From: Entonaema liquescens
Taxonomy: Eukaryota > Ascomycota > Sordariomycetes > Xylariales > Xylariaceae
Assembly: GCA_902805475.1 (NCBI GenBank)
Contig: CADCSX010000002.1
Coordinates: forward strand, 2,790,001-2,854,000
Direction: 5' to 3'
Length of the DNA: 64,000 nt
Positions 23,743 to 34,967 of the stretch are shown here, in pieces (position 1 is the stretch's first letter; each line of letters begins with the position of its first letter). Both the position numbers and the translations under genes were made by a program. Below the pieces are notes generated by a model, which was given only the letters and a program-made list of their open reading frames with translations, was not told the DNA's origin and made no database searches.

Positions 23743-26176
23743 CGCGACCGTCTCACATGAGGAACCGATATGGGACTTGCATACGGACTTCCTGGCCTCT
23801 TTGAGTTGGGGTAAGGCAGACATCCGTTGATTATTAAAGGCGCGGGGGCGGTTGGATGGATGATATAGGAAGTTTTACCCCACCATCATCACGATTATTA
23901 TTACTGAGCAAAACATTTGCACGACAACCAACAAACACGGGGTCAAGTTACAGCAGTAAGATTTGTGGAATACCTAGGCCGAATATTTGAAAGCGTCCGA
24001 GATAGGTCGTAGCGCAAGCTTGTATTATGGACAGTCGGAGCGATAATCATGAATAAAACACGATACTTTCTAAGTTTACGAGGCTCTTGGACCCAGTGCT
24101 AGTTGCACCTGTGCTAGTGTCTTCTGTTGGTTATCCTGATAGACGACGCGCATGATGTGTATGGTAAATGGTTGAATAGGGGGGACCAAGAACTGCAGAG
24201 TTACATCTCAGCATATATCCCATGGAAAGGGGTTTTAATGGAAAGATCAGCTAGGGCGACTTACCTGGATAGATGCGTGCAATAAAACACAAATTTCCCC
24301 CAACTTGTTTAAGAGATTGGTTTTCTCTTTAGTCGCCAATCTCCTAGCCCATATACGACGCCAAGATTTCCGTCGCAGTATGGCCAGTTTCTATATAGAC
24401 CATGTTCCGGAGCCCACTGAGTCCATCTTCAACTTGGCCTATTAGATATGAAGGCGGGAGCATATACAATATAATATAGTACTTATAATATATGTAGTAA
24501 CTATATACATCTAACCTAGATGATACGCAAGATAAGAGTTAGAACCAAAGGGGTTGAGGGAGCAATAACCAATACGATTTGCTAGTTTTCATAAACGTAG
24601 CTACGAACCCGAATAGGCTTCAATGCTTAGGGATATAGATATGTCTATGCTAGTTATAAGCACCAAGTTAATACTACTTCACTATTCTATATGTAGCAGG
24701 AAGGGAGTCTGGTTGTAAACAGGTTAAAGATAATGACATATACATGCCGCAAACCCTTATATCTATCATATGTTACTATGAAATTCCTTTGAGACTTTTA
24801 TTCACCCTTTCCAGGACCCAATATCCTCCTTTCCTATTATTCTCCCCTAGGCTCTATAAGGTATACCGTGTCAATGTATACATAGGGATCTACGATGCCT
24901 ATCTTTTAGTCTTACTAATTACCCCTTTAAATGCAGACACACGAAGGAAACACCCTAGATCATACCTACTTCGCGTATTAGGAATCACGAGCCGCTGATA
25001 TATAAGATAGTCAGGTTATATGAATTAAACCACCTAAAGTGGTCTCTAGGCTTCCACGTGTTGTAGCTATACCTATCGCTAGTCACATCCTGGAAGTCAT
25101 AGTGATCATCTTCCGAGTTGATGAGTTCCAAGGCAATCTTCCATACCTAGTTGGAATCGTTGCGGAGCAGAGTGTACCGCGAGATACCCGCCTTTTTCTC
25201 TACATCTTAAGTGGTGTCTATGACTGCGGGTCACTAAACAGCTATGCTGAGTTCTCTAGGTGCCCTTCAGGAACTCACTTGGTGAGCTTGTGTTTGTTGA
25301 AACGAAACCAGTTCGGAAGGGGTGGAGGTTGAGGCTCGCGATGACTTATAAATGGGCTAGCTGGGCTTTGGGCTATAGCGGATAACGAAGGTGGTATATA
25401 TTTAGGGGAGGCAAGGAGAGACTCAAAGAACATAATGGAAGAAAGTGATCTAGAATACATACGGTGCTGCTCTCGCAACGTGGGCACAGGTATTTCCAAG
25501 CTATCGTCAAATTTCAGTATACACTTAGCAATAAACAAAGGCTATTCTAGCCCAGCTGTATTGCCATTCGAGGCTGTTATCTTAGCATACCTCTTAATAG
25601 TAAGACATAGCTAAGCGAGAGAACCTCATAGGTATCAGGCTCTGACATTGCAGGGTTTAGTTCGCCGCCCGCATTTGAGGTAGCATCAATCGTCAACAGG
25701 CTACGTATACATCAGCAAGGTTAGGATCTGTCATAGACAAGGGAGAAAGTATGGTTTTGCTTAGATACAAGTTAAGTGTGTGCCCCTATCTGTTGGCTTA
25801 GACTTGTCCTGTACGTGCCAGCCTGTTTTTAAGGGCAGCCCGTCCCTCGCGCTGAATATTATCATTTCTATATTAGGTATCTTTAACTCCATTGCATCTT
25901 TTCCGACCAATGAAACATATGATCGAGGCAGAACCTTCGGTGGTTATGTGTACAGTAATACCTAGTGTCCAGCGAATATAAGATGTTGCCCTGATCCCAA
26001 TCGACTTGGTTACAACAGATTAAGAATAATGATAGACATCCATAACACGGGTGACATAAGTAAGAGTGTCAAATCTCACTATCCTGTATCCAATATATCC
26101 ATAAATCCTCTCCCATACTAATCAATACTTCTATTTTCGACTACCCGCGCGGTATCGGACGAGGGACTTCAACTCT

Positions 26177-26195
26177 CTCGGCGTCTTACGCCGAG
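26177..26195. repeat. Perfect 7-bp inverted repeat (hairpin)
   Basis: CTCGGCG, a five-base loop, then CGCCGAG. Flanking CCCGCG words at about 26145 and 26201 form a weaker outer symmetry. It is GC-rich inside AT-rich DNA. There is no T-run afterwards and no adjacent gene, so a role is unknown. Confidence 0.5.
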
Positions 26196-27707
26196 TCTTA
26201 CCCGCGTAGTATGAGTTATAACACTACCGAACGTATTATATGAGAACTATTACCCGACTATAGATTTGAGATACGACATAAACACGATATCATGTGTGCT
26301 GGGTATGTATAGTAAGACTTATGACAACGAACTCGCTCGCATACCTGACATTACCATCTCACGAATACGACAGTATCGAAACCATATGTCAGGAAAGACG
26401 CAACGTCTATCACTGGTTTGTAAAGTCAATACCCTGTACAGCCTGGGTTTCTTATACGGATGTGTAAGACAATTATAATTTCATGCTAGGCTATCACCGA
26501 CCAAAGTAAAGTCAGCAGTACGCCAGTTCAGCCCACAGCCTCAGGCCGAAGACTACTGCTACTATGTAACTACCTAAGCCATCTCATTCCGCCCGCACAA
26601 AACCAAACCCTAAAGCTGAGCCCAAAACTAAAAATCAAGCATCGAATTCACGAGAAAATACGAGGAAGAAGAAAAAGAAAAACAAATATTGTCGGCAGCG
26701 TCTATCTAACAGCGAACCCAGTGTAATCACAAAAGTTTTGCAGGTACTGCTAGCGAAAAAAGGCTGCCTAAGTCTCGCTCTCGGCACGCGTAAATGATCA
26801 GGACGTCTTGGGAGTGTATTTGTAAAAGTCTGATGATAAGGATTGGTGCCTTGGTAGTGAAAAAGAAGAAAAAAAGGCGAATGCGAAATCGTGAAGTGAA
26901 AAAAATATACATGAAGGTCAAGTGGGTCGGAGGCTGGTGGATAAAAGCCGCATGTGGCTTAGCTATAGCTAATACTAAGTATGTACCTAAGTACTTACGT
27001 ACTTATGTATCTGAGTACAGGTACTACCCCACCAACGGAGGATTCAGGCCGACATGTGATGGGTACTACCTCTTCAGCTAGCCTTCGTATGTAGCTCATG
27101 CTCTTCGGCGCCTACTATATGCACTTCATTGAACCGAGACCCCGAGACTTTATGAAACAGCCCAAGGCGACCAGTCTCGCTTCGCCATGTATTCTCTAAT
27201 TATGCATACATGTTTCATATTTAACAACGAAGCAGTATAGTCCATGACTCAATCAACTACTAAGAATACTCAGCTTGGAAAAAGATAGACGTTACAACAT
27301 CAATGTTGTGTATGAATTCCTATTCTTCCCATTTCCCCTAGTCTAATGCTATATTTATACACGTCCAAAATCCAAGCTACTATTACCGTGAAATACCAGT
27401 AGAAGCGCCTCCCGAAAGGGCTTGCCCAGAATAAAAACAAACGAGTAAAAGCTCAAACCTGATCGATATGCATGCTGTTGTCCATCCGTACAACGACGGA
27501 GGCTTGCTGATCCGATGCCGAACGCCGCCGCGTATGCAAGAAAAGGGAGGCGTATCCGAGGGTCAAACCGCCTCAGTAGCTAAAGCAGAGTACTCCGCGC
27601 AAGGGTATCTTGATAACATCAATGGCTCTATAGGTCACCCGAAACTTCCAATGATGCCCAGTAAGCCGTAAAAACGCCACGCAAAATGCCCATTTGTCCG
27701 TGTCCAT

Positions 27708-27740
27708 TTGTTCTTCTTGTTCTTGTTCTTGTTCTTCTTC
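27708..27740. repeat. TTCTTG-type microsatellite
   Basis: TTGTTC/TTCTTG units just downstream of the PHD-RING stop codon (the gene ends at 27766 on the minus strand). Confidence 0.8.
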
Positions 27741-27765
27741 GTGACAAAATCGCCGTGAACCCTCA

Positions 27766-29808
27766 TTACGCCTTGAGATCTGCGACCGCTCTTGCTACCT
27801 CCTTCGTTGCAATCTTCTCGAATCGCTGTCGAGCATCATCGTTGAGGGAATCGTCCGATACCTCGTTATACAGTTTATGGCTCAGGTCGCGATTAATAGA
27901 AGCATACTGATCCGCCGTAATATGTCCAGATTTCCAGTGAGGCTTAAGGGCGTCTTTAACGATCCCACTTATGCTCTCCTTCATCTGGAATGGTAATGCC
28001 GCCCGTGTAGGGCTAGTATCTTGCGACCGTGATAGATACCCGTTGGTGCGCATCGGTGGTAGTTGCTGTCGTTGGGGCCGAGGCTGCCTAATTTCGGGGA
28101 GCTACCGCCTGGTCTGCCATTCGTATGTCGAGGTGTCTGCCGACGGGATCCCGAGTCGGAATCACTTTGATTCCCATTACTCTGGTTTGCTAAGAAGTTG
28201 GTAGGTGGGTAGATCGGCTCAATATGTGAGCTGAGAGAGAGGGTGAGCCAGGGCGATCGTTAATCGCACGTGGCGGGGGCGTAGTTGATAAGGCTCGAGG
28301 ACTGCTAAAAGCCGACGGGGAAGGAGACGAAGCCGGTGACGATGGGTCCGGTATCGGTTTGGAGAATGTGAAAAGTGGGCGAATATTCTCGTCGTCAGAA
28401 GGTGTACTCATTTCCACTTCCTTTAGTAAAGAAGAGAGAAAAGAAGGAGCCTCGCCGTTGCCCAACTGAGCAGATGCGGGATTTGAATTTGACCCATCAA
28501 TCGTAGGCTGGTTGGTTTGTATATACGGATTGCTGGACGATGAGGCTTCCCCTGTAGTGGGAGCTCGTCGTGTTCGAGGTCGTTTTAGCTTCCGCTCTGG
28601 TTGCTGAGGCGGTTCAACAGGAGATGCAGTCACAGAACGAGATTTTCGTTTTCTGTGACTCGAAGTCGGACGGGCGGGGTTGGTGGCCTCCATGGCCTTT
28701 TCCAGCGCGCCCCAGGCCTGCTTTTCTTCCGTCGTCTCCTGGGGAGGGGTTGTGGTGGCGGCGTGGACCGTTGCACAGGCACCACATTCGAGATGTTATT
28801 TACAAACACATCGTGGGCTCCAAGACGGCTAGCGATATTGAACCGTTGTTGCCATCGCTGATGCTCGCGTCGCTCTCTTTCCAATAACTGTTGAGATCGC
28901 CGAAAGGTGCGCAGAGCTTCATCGTCGTCATGGTTATCCAGATCGAGGTCTAGCATATCCCAAACTCGGCCTGTAATTTGACCCCATGCACCCTGCCACT
29001 CATTCGAACGGGCTTGTTGCCTAGCCCGTCGCATGCTAGCCTGGGTTCGTGGCAAAAAATTGGAGTTGCCATTGGAAAAACTAGGTCCTGTGAACTCTGC
29101 ATCTGGAATCTCAGTGGCTAGAATGTCCGCGCCGGTATCTGCGCATTCCAAACAGAACCAGTGCCCTCGAGGCACATTTTCGAGCCCTACACAATATGTA
29201 TGATACGGTGCATCGCAGCCGTCGCAAAGCAGGAGTACGTCTTCGTGGTCGGCTCGGTCGCAAATGGGACATGGCCTCGTTTCCTCCTCTACCTCGGGGT
29301 TGTCATCCAACCACGCTTGAGGATCGAACTCGACAACCTGCTTCTTATCTTCTACCTTATACGAGGATAGCTGGGAACCTAGTGAGAGACTTAATTAGAT
29401 ACTTAATCTGAGAGGGTGCAACCAGAAACGCAACGCATTTAACTTACCTCCAACCTTATCGTAGACATGCACCAAGTGGAATGCTTGGCGGCAAATCGGA
29501 CAGCTGTTTGCCTTTCCAGTCCATTCTCGCAAGCAAGCATCATGCAAGGCATGGCCGCAAACTTGGATAACGGCAATCCTATGCTCTTCGTCGTTGTGGT
29601 GGGCAGCACTTACACTAGAGGTGCTGCCTAGTGGAGACACTGGTGATAATCGTGCCAGTGCATTTGTAACTTCAGACGGTATTATTGAAGGCGAGGAACT
29701 CGAGGAACCTGGGACCAAGCCGGCGTCTAGAGATATTTGCAATTGCGACAGTGGTGGCGACGATTGAACGTCTAGATTTTCTAGACAGACAATACATTGA
29801 TCAGCCAT
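27766..29808 (-). CDS. RING and PHD finger protein, Asr1/PHRF1-like (three apparent frame breaks)
   Basis: Exons 29808-29448 and 29378-27766, intron 29447-29379. About 658 residues if three single bases are restored. Residues 5-108 form a RING domain (CIVC ... CGHALHDACLREW ... CPIC). Residues of about 155-203 form a PHD finger (CPIC, LLLCDGCDAPYHTYC, HWFCLEC). A basic segment PERKLKRPRTRR and Ser/Pro-rich disorder follow. The C-terminus (MKESISGIVKDALKPHW ... ITADQYASINRDLSHKLY) resembles the conserved end of PHRF1/Asr1-type proteins. Yeast Asr1 is a RING-PHD ubiquitin ligase that binds the RNA polymerase II tail; a nuclear role of that kind is inferred here. The frame shifts by -1 at the C runs 28741-28749, at the CT/GA run 28233-28243 and at the C4 run (G4 on plus) 28096-28099; each shift moves into a frame carrying conserved sequence. 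Either the assembly has indels here or the gene is decaying. Confidence 0.8.
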
Positions 29809-29965
29809 CAGGGCAGATTCTCATGGATTGTTGATGTTGAGAATACAACATATAAGTGACTTGAATTAAGTCTGAAATTAAGATTTGCTGCAGCCTAGCC
29901 TGAGCAGTAAAACGCCTTCAAAAATGGGTGATCGTTAATTCGTTATTGAAAGCACGATGTAAGCA

Positions 29966-29993
29966 GGGTGGAGGGTGGAGGGTGAAGGGTGGG
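29966..29993 (+). promoter_or_regulatory. G-quadruplex-type GGGTGGA array
   Basis: Five GGG runs at 7-base (last one 4-base) spacing on the plus strand, about 160 bases upstream of the PHD-RING start codon and thus on its template strand. It meets the usual four-G3-run rule for a G-quadruplex. Regulatory use is only a possibility. Confidence 0.5.
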
Positions 29994-30180
29994 TTTGAAG
30001 CGGACTGTGTGGATTCGTAGATTGATAAGGTGGGAGTCGTCGATATTATTCGAGGGGGTGGGCTGAACAAAAGCAATAGAAATGCAGACAGATTGTAGGT
30101 TAGATAGATAGCAAAAGAGAATAGATGGGGCCGGAGAAATAAAAGGCAGTATGTGTTAAGGTGAATGACGATGATGCGTT

Positions 30181-30208
30181 GCCCCAGGTACGCTGCCCCA
30201 GGTACGTT
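30181..30208. repeat. Tandem duplication of a 14-base unit
   Basis: GCCCCAGGTACGCT followed directly by GCCCCAGGTACGTT. No known role. Confidence 0.7.
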
Positions 30209-31213
30209 GCGTATGGCCTTATTGGCGGATACCAAGAAGGATGATTTGAAAAGGTGCTATTGGGTGGCCAATTCTTGTTGCTTCAAACTCACTCACCCCT
30301 TCTAACGTTGGGGTATGGAATAATGTAAATGAATCGACCTTGGAGAGCTCCAATGCTGTTGCTCTATTATTTGTGTGCGGTCCTTTGGAGGGAATGATAA
30401 ATGGCTTTATCTTCTTGGCTGACCAGTTAAACCGAATCTTTCTAGTCCCATAAACGAGATGTGGCGGAAGGTTTGAATGAGTTAGTTAGGTACTTTGTTG
30501 TAATTTGTAAGGTAGTTTGCTGTTGTTTCTGAGCTTATACAACTCTAAATGTAGATAAACCCCAAGGTGAGTACCAGGGGGTGAATTTTGATGGGAAAAA
30601 AGGATGGCAAGGTTTAGTTTTCGTTTGGCACGGGTTTTTAATTTTTGGATAAGAGAGGATAAGAGAATAAGAGAAAAAGATAAGTGACGGGTGACCGATG
30701 ACTATTCCACAGGGGGAAGGCCAAACAGATTAACTTGGACACATGCAACTTTCTCTGTTTCTTTCGTTATGCCAATGCCAGTATCAGTGCCTGTGCCTGT
30801 GTCTGTGCCTTGCCTCGCTATGAGTGCTAGGGGAGTTACTAGGAATAGTGAAGTGGGCGGGTGTGGATTTGGACTTCAAGGTGGTTGACAATGGTAGAAA
30901 GGTTCAAAAGAGAATAGAGGGGTGCTGAAAGCGCGTGGAATTTTGTCATTTAGCGCTGCCACCTTAACCTGGTCCAAGCGTAGCCGTGCCGGACCCAATC
31001 AGCTGACGCCAACTGAACCCTGAACCCTTTTTTTAGTGGGGGAAATACTTAGGTACCTAGGTATTCGGTACTTTCTTGCGTATACTTTTTTTTTTGGGGT
31101 ACCTCTTTCTCGGTGGGAGCTGAACATAGGCGGTCTCGACTTCTTCCGTATCTAGGTAAGGCACTAGGGCTTCGTAAGAAGAGACCTTACAAATAAGAAG
31201 AGAGGAGGGGGAA

Positions 31214-31251
31214 ACTGGTGACTGGTGACCGATGACTGATGACTAGTGACT
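31214..31251. repeat. GGTGACT-type short tandem array
   Basis: Five imperfect 7-8 base units built on TGACT/TGACC. It resembles the array at 34220-34255. Confidence 0.6.
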
Positions 31252-32208
31252 ACTTACCTACGTAATTGTCAAGTTGCCTGACTTTTCAATAGTAGCAGTA
31301 ATAACCCAAGGGTGGGCTAAAAATGATTCGAATACTGGCTGTTGCTGGTGCTGTCTCGTGCACGCACTTTGTATTATACCTGTACGTACCTATGTATGTA
31401 GGTACCGTAGACGTCGTAAATGTCGTAAATACACAGGTACCTAAGTAGGTATCCCAGGTTCCACCGTATCTTAACTTCGACAGTAAACCGCTTAGGACTA
31501 TCAGCTCCGAATCTAGACGGCAGTAGTTAAAAAATGATGAGATAAATATCTTGGAGTTTTGGTGACGAAACGCGTGAAATCATGAATAAAGATAATAGGA
31601 TATAGAAAGAGTTCGGTGGTATGAAACTGGGTCAAGCGCATTTGCGACTTTCCAAATTCGACGTCGGTTTGCCAGGTACCAACAGGGACCCTCTATTCAA
31701 GTACGAATAGTTATCTGCAATGTAGAAAGGGGGAATACCGTATAAACTGCAATGTGCGTCAAGGATGAAGTACGTACATATATGTAAATATAAATACATC
31801 CTAAGAGGTAAGCTTCCTACTACCCAGTTGATATTGATAGTAAGTGCACAAGTGCAGGGCGAATAGTGGGTGAATACCTAGTGCGGATGAGCATATTTCG
31901 TTCCTAAATTCGAATAGTAGTAATAAAATAAAACCTTACGCTTAGGTACTACCATGTAGGTATGCACTCACTTACTTGTACCTAGGTATGTAAGGTATGT
32001 TAGGTATCATGCAGCATCCTCAATGTTGCAGCTAATGCAGCTTTTACTCGTCCTCCCTTGATGTTCCGAATCCTCGACCAGTCAGAGCTCGTGAGTATTA
32101 GCAATAGACGATTCTTCATACAACATTGAACTTTCTCCCCTTAATAAAACGGTACGTGGTATGTTATGTTCCCGTATAAATTCTTACCCACTTACATCTT
32201 ACGTATGA

Positions 32209-32245
32209 CCGGGTTGGAAACCCACCGATACCCGGTTGGAAACCC
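32209..32245. repeat. Direct repeat of a 15-mer
   Basis: CCGGGTTGGAAACCC at 32209-32223 and CCCGGTTGGAAACCC at 32231-32245 differ at one base and are offset by 22 bases. Each copy also contains a GGTT...AACC inverted repeat, so each could form a small hairpin. Confidence 0.6.
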
Positions 32246-33377
32246 TCGATGTACTTTCTGAAGGCGGGAAAAACTCCAGATTCCGGTTCTCTCGGCTATG
32301 ACAATATGCTGTACATGCTGTACATGGTTCATAAGCCAAGATGGGGTATGTCCTAAATCGTATATGTGCCACGGGATCTGTAATTTACCAGAAAGGGATT
32401 AAACTCGAATTCAGGTACGGCCCGGTAGACCAATGATGGAGTATAAGCCAATTGGAGACTATATTAGTAGTAATCAAAAGACCGATAAACCGATCTCTCT
32501 AGGTCACCACTGGGCAGATAATCGTCTGGTGCGGTGGGATAACTAGGCAAATAAACTTGGTCCGGACTTTGATGACCGATTACGGGATGAGAGAGGATCG
32601 GTTCTTCTTATAATACATCGTGAGAGTTTGATAATTCGTACTCGACCCCGAATAGTTGGTCTAACTGCGAGTAACTCGAAGATGACTGCTCCCCAACGCG
32701 ACACTTGTCTAATAGATGCTAGTGCTGCCTTACAACTTTCGCGTCAACATGAATCCTGCTTGAGAAATGAAGTCTACTGGATAGCTAAATGACTCATGCA
32801 AGGAAACAGAATTGACGACATACCTGCGCTAGGGGCGGCCGGGCTCAAATTCGAGCGCATAGCAGTTAGGCCAGGATAGAAGTCCTCAGGCCGCATCGTC
32901 ACTCTCTCCAATAGGCACCGGGCCATCCTAGCGTCAAATATCCTCACATTCAATAGGTCCTAAGTTGCGCAAGGTTACCAGGTCCGACATCTTAAACATC
33001 GGTAAGTGCCTAGGATAATTAATTAAAGCGATCATTGTCAACAACTCTCGATCGAATCGATAACTCGGAAAACACAGACTCGACCATAAAATCTAAACGA
33101 CGAATCCTTAGGGAGTATCGAGAAGTAGGTTTCACATAAGAGCATTATTAGAAAAAGTCGGGTCGTAGAATGCGACTCCGACAATCAGGATGATTTGTTC
33201 ATAGTAATTCTTGTTGGCATTTGGTTATGACCAATGATCCGTAGGTGATCTCATTGATGCCTACTGAGAAGTTCATCGATCGTCGTCATGACCCTTCATG
33301 GTTTGCGTAGAAAATTCCGTGTTCCTGTACACCGAAGCCAAATGCAAAGAAAATAGCCGTTCCCCATCGCCTCACGT

Positions 33378-33909
33378 CTAAACCTCCTGGATCTCCCTCA
33401 ATCTTCGCAGCGTTGATCGCATGGCAGCCGCGGCAGCGGTACTGTAAACGCGATATGTTAGCACCAACGTCTCTCACCTTTTTACCCAAGTTTATATTGC
33501 AGTTTAACATACGAGACAGTGTAGGCTCCACCAGCAACAGTCTTTCCACACGACTTGCAGTTCCAGATACCGACGGAGTGACGCTTAACAGTGACCTTGC
33601 CGCAGAAGGTGCAGGTGTACTTGGCGTGCTGGGTGATTTCCATCTTCTTGACCTGCTTTCGGAGCGAAGCACCGTATCTATCCGGGAGAGGTATTGTCAG
33701 CGGTTTTTCTTCGTAGGGACTAGATCGCCTCGAGCACATCGTTGTGTTTGGGAGATTGAAATTTTGTATCAACAGGCAAATCGCGTTGGACCACCGACGA
33801 CAACATGGCGGCTCGAGGGATTCTACATTAGATAGCAACGAAAATTGGGAGACACTTACCTGGTACCGTACTTGCCGGTGACGCCGACCTTCTTTGTGCG
33901 CTTCGTCAT
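33378..33909 (-). CDS. RPL43: 60S ribosomal protein eL43 (L37a)
   Basis: Structural protein of the large cytoplasmic ribosomal subunit. Exons 33909-33860, 33677-33513 and 33441-33378; introns 33859-33678 (182 bp) and 33512-33442 (71 bp). The product has 92 residues, exactly the usual eL43 length. It begins MTKRTKKVGVTGKYGTRYG. It carries the zinc ribbon CTFC ... CKSC, with the conserved VKRHSVGIWNC between, and ends ALRRLREIQE-like (STLRRLREIQEV). The long first intron close to the start codon is typical of ribosomal protein genes in these fungi. The upstream spacer holds a TGACTCA-containing array. Identification and splice sites are secure. Confidence 0.97.
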
Positions 33910-34219
33910 TTTGTCTGAGGGATGTGAGGATTGTTCGTGGAGTGCGGATGACGATGGAAGGGTTGGGTGGTTTTTCGGTTGTGGTCGAAATTGGAAATTT
34001 CCTCAGGTCAAATTCCAGGTTGGATTGTCGAGTGGGCTGCTAGCTCACAATTTTGATTTTGTGAGAAAGTATGGCTGGTGGTGGTCCAGGCTAGGGTCTA
34101 AGCGAAGGAAAAGATAGAAGCTTGGACCACATAAATAAGGTACGCTGATACATCGAAAGGGGAAGATAAAATAAGGAGAGAGGGGGTTGGAGATTATGAT
34201 AAGATAGCTAGGTTAGTCA

Positions 34220-34255
34220 GGTGACTTAGGTGACTCAAGTGACTCGAGTGACTAA
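34220..34255. promoter_or_regulatory. Four-copy TGACT array with an AP-1/Gcn4-type site
   Basis: Four 9-base units (GGTGACTTA, GGTGACTCA, AGTGACTCG, AGTGACTAA). The second contains TGACTCA at 34231-34237, the consensus bound by Gcn4/CPC1 bZIP factors. It lies about 320 bases upstream of the eL43 start codon. Regulation of ribosomal protein genes by amino-acid starvation is known in fungi; its use here is inferred. Confidence 0.45.
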
Positions 34256-34624
34256 TCATACCTAGAACCGAACCGTTTACCAATTATATTAGAAGTAGCG
34301 GTAGCATAAAAAAAAAAATACTCCGATTCGATCAAACATAATTAAGCACGGACTAAGAATTTCTCATCTCATTGGCTTATCTAGGAGTTTAAGAAGGCGG
34401 AGAGGGACTGCAACACCGTTATCCCTGTGTAGATCGTCTTGCGAACTAAACTGTTTTAGGCACGTAGCCGAAACCTACGGCTCTCTCAACCGGATTGATA
34501 TTGACGAAACACCGGAGTTCTCTTTCATTTGGAGATGTGAAGCCGAGGCATGTACGGCATTGATTCCTTTCACAGCTAGAACTGCGCTCCGTGATTACCG
34601 CCTTTAAAAGCCTCCTGTATGTAT

Positions 34625-34660
34625 CCTAGTTTATCACCTAGTTTATCACCTAGTTTATCA
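34625..34660. repeat. Three exact copies of a 12-base unit
   Basis: CCTAGTTTATCA is repeated three times with no mismatch, upstream of the oxidoreductase gene. Confidence 0.9.
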
Positions 34661-34967
34661 GAGGCGGTGCCGGAAATGGAGAAAGGGAATATCAAACGTC
34701 CTGATCTGCGTCCACTGTATTTATTATCTATATAACCCTAATAGAAAAAAGGGCTGTGCCATCTACTATTCCATGAGTCTTGAGTCTCTAGCGCAAGTAT
34801 AATAGGTAGGAGTTCGCTTCATGCAAGGAGTGCCTTTACCTCGGAGTCAAGATCAACCTTGAAAGAAATCTAGTATATCTAGTCAACCGCATCCTCTTTT
34901 TTTCCTGGTACCTTTTCTTGTCTACGTATATTCCTCTTGATTGCACTATCGTCGAGTTAGGAATAAA

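Larger units (their letters stand above)
23743..27765. other. TA-rich gene-free spacer
   Basis: About 4 kb between the stress-protein gene and the 3' end of the PHD-RING gene, which converge here. Much of 24400-26300 is rich in TA dinucleotides by eye. ORFs are 60-97 codons and unrelated to known families. A small hairpin lies at 26177-26195, and a TTCTTG-type tract at 27708-27740. This could be repeat-induced-point-mutated DNA, but no transposon core is visible. Confidence 0.45.
29809..33377. other. Intergenic spacer
   Basis: 3.5 kb between the PHD-RING gene start and the 3' end of eL43. It includes the promoter of the PHD-RING gene, several short tandem repeats (listed separately), a (GTGCCT)n-like tract at 30787-30810, and TACCTA/TAGGTA words around 31030, 31390 and 31980. 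No ORF is worth calling. Confidence 0.5.
33910..34967. promoter_or_regulatory. Divergent eL43 / oxidoreductase promoter region
   Basis: 1,058 bases between two divergent genes. Near eL43 it is G/T-rich on the plus strand. It contains the TGACT array (34220-34255) and a 12-base triplication (34625-34660). No TATA or other core element was assigned. Confidence 0.5.
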
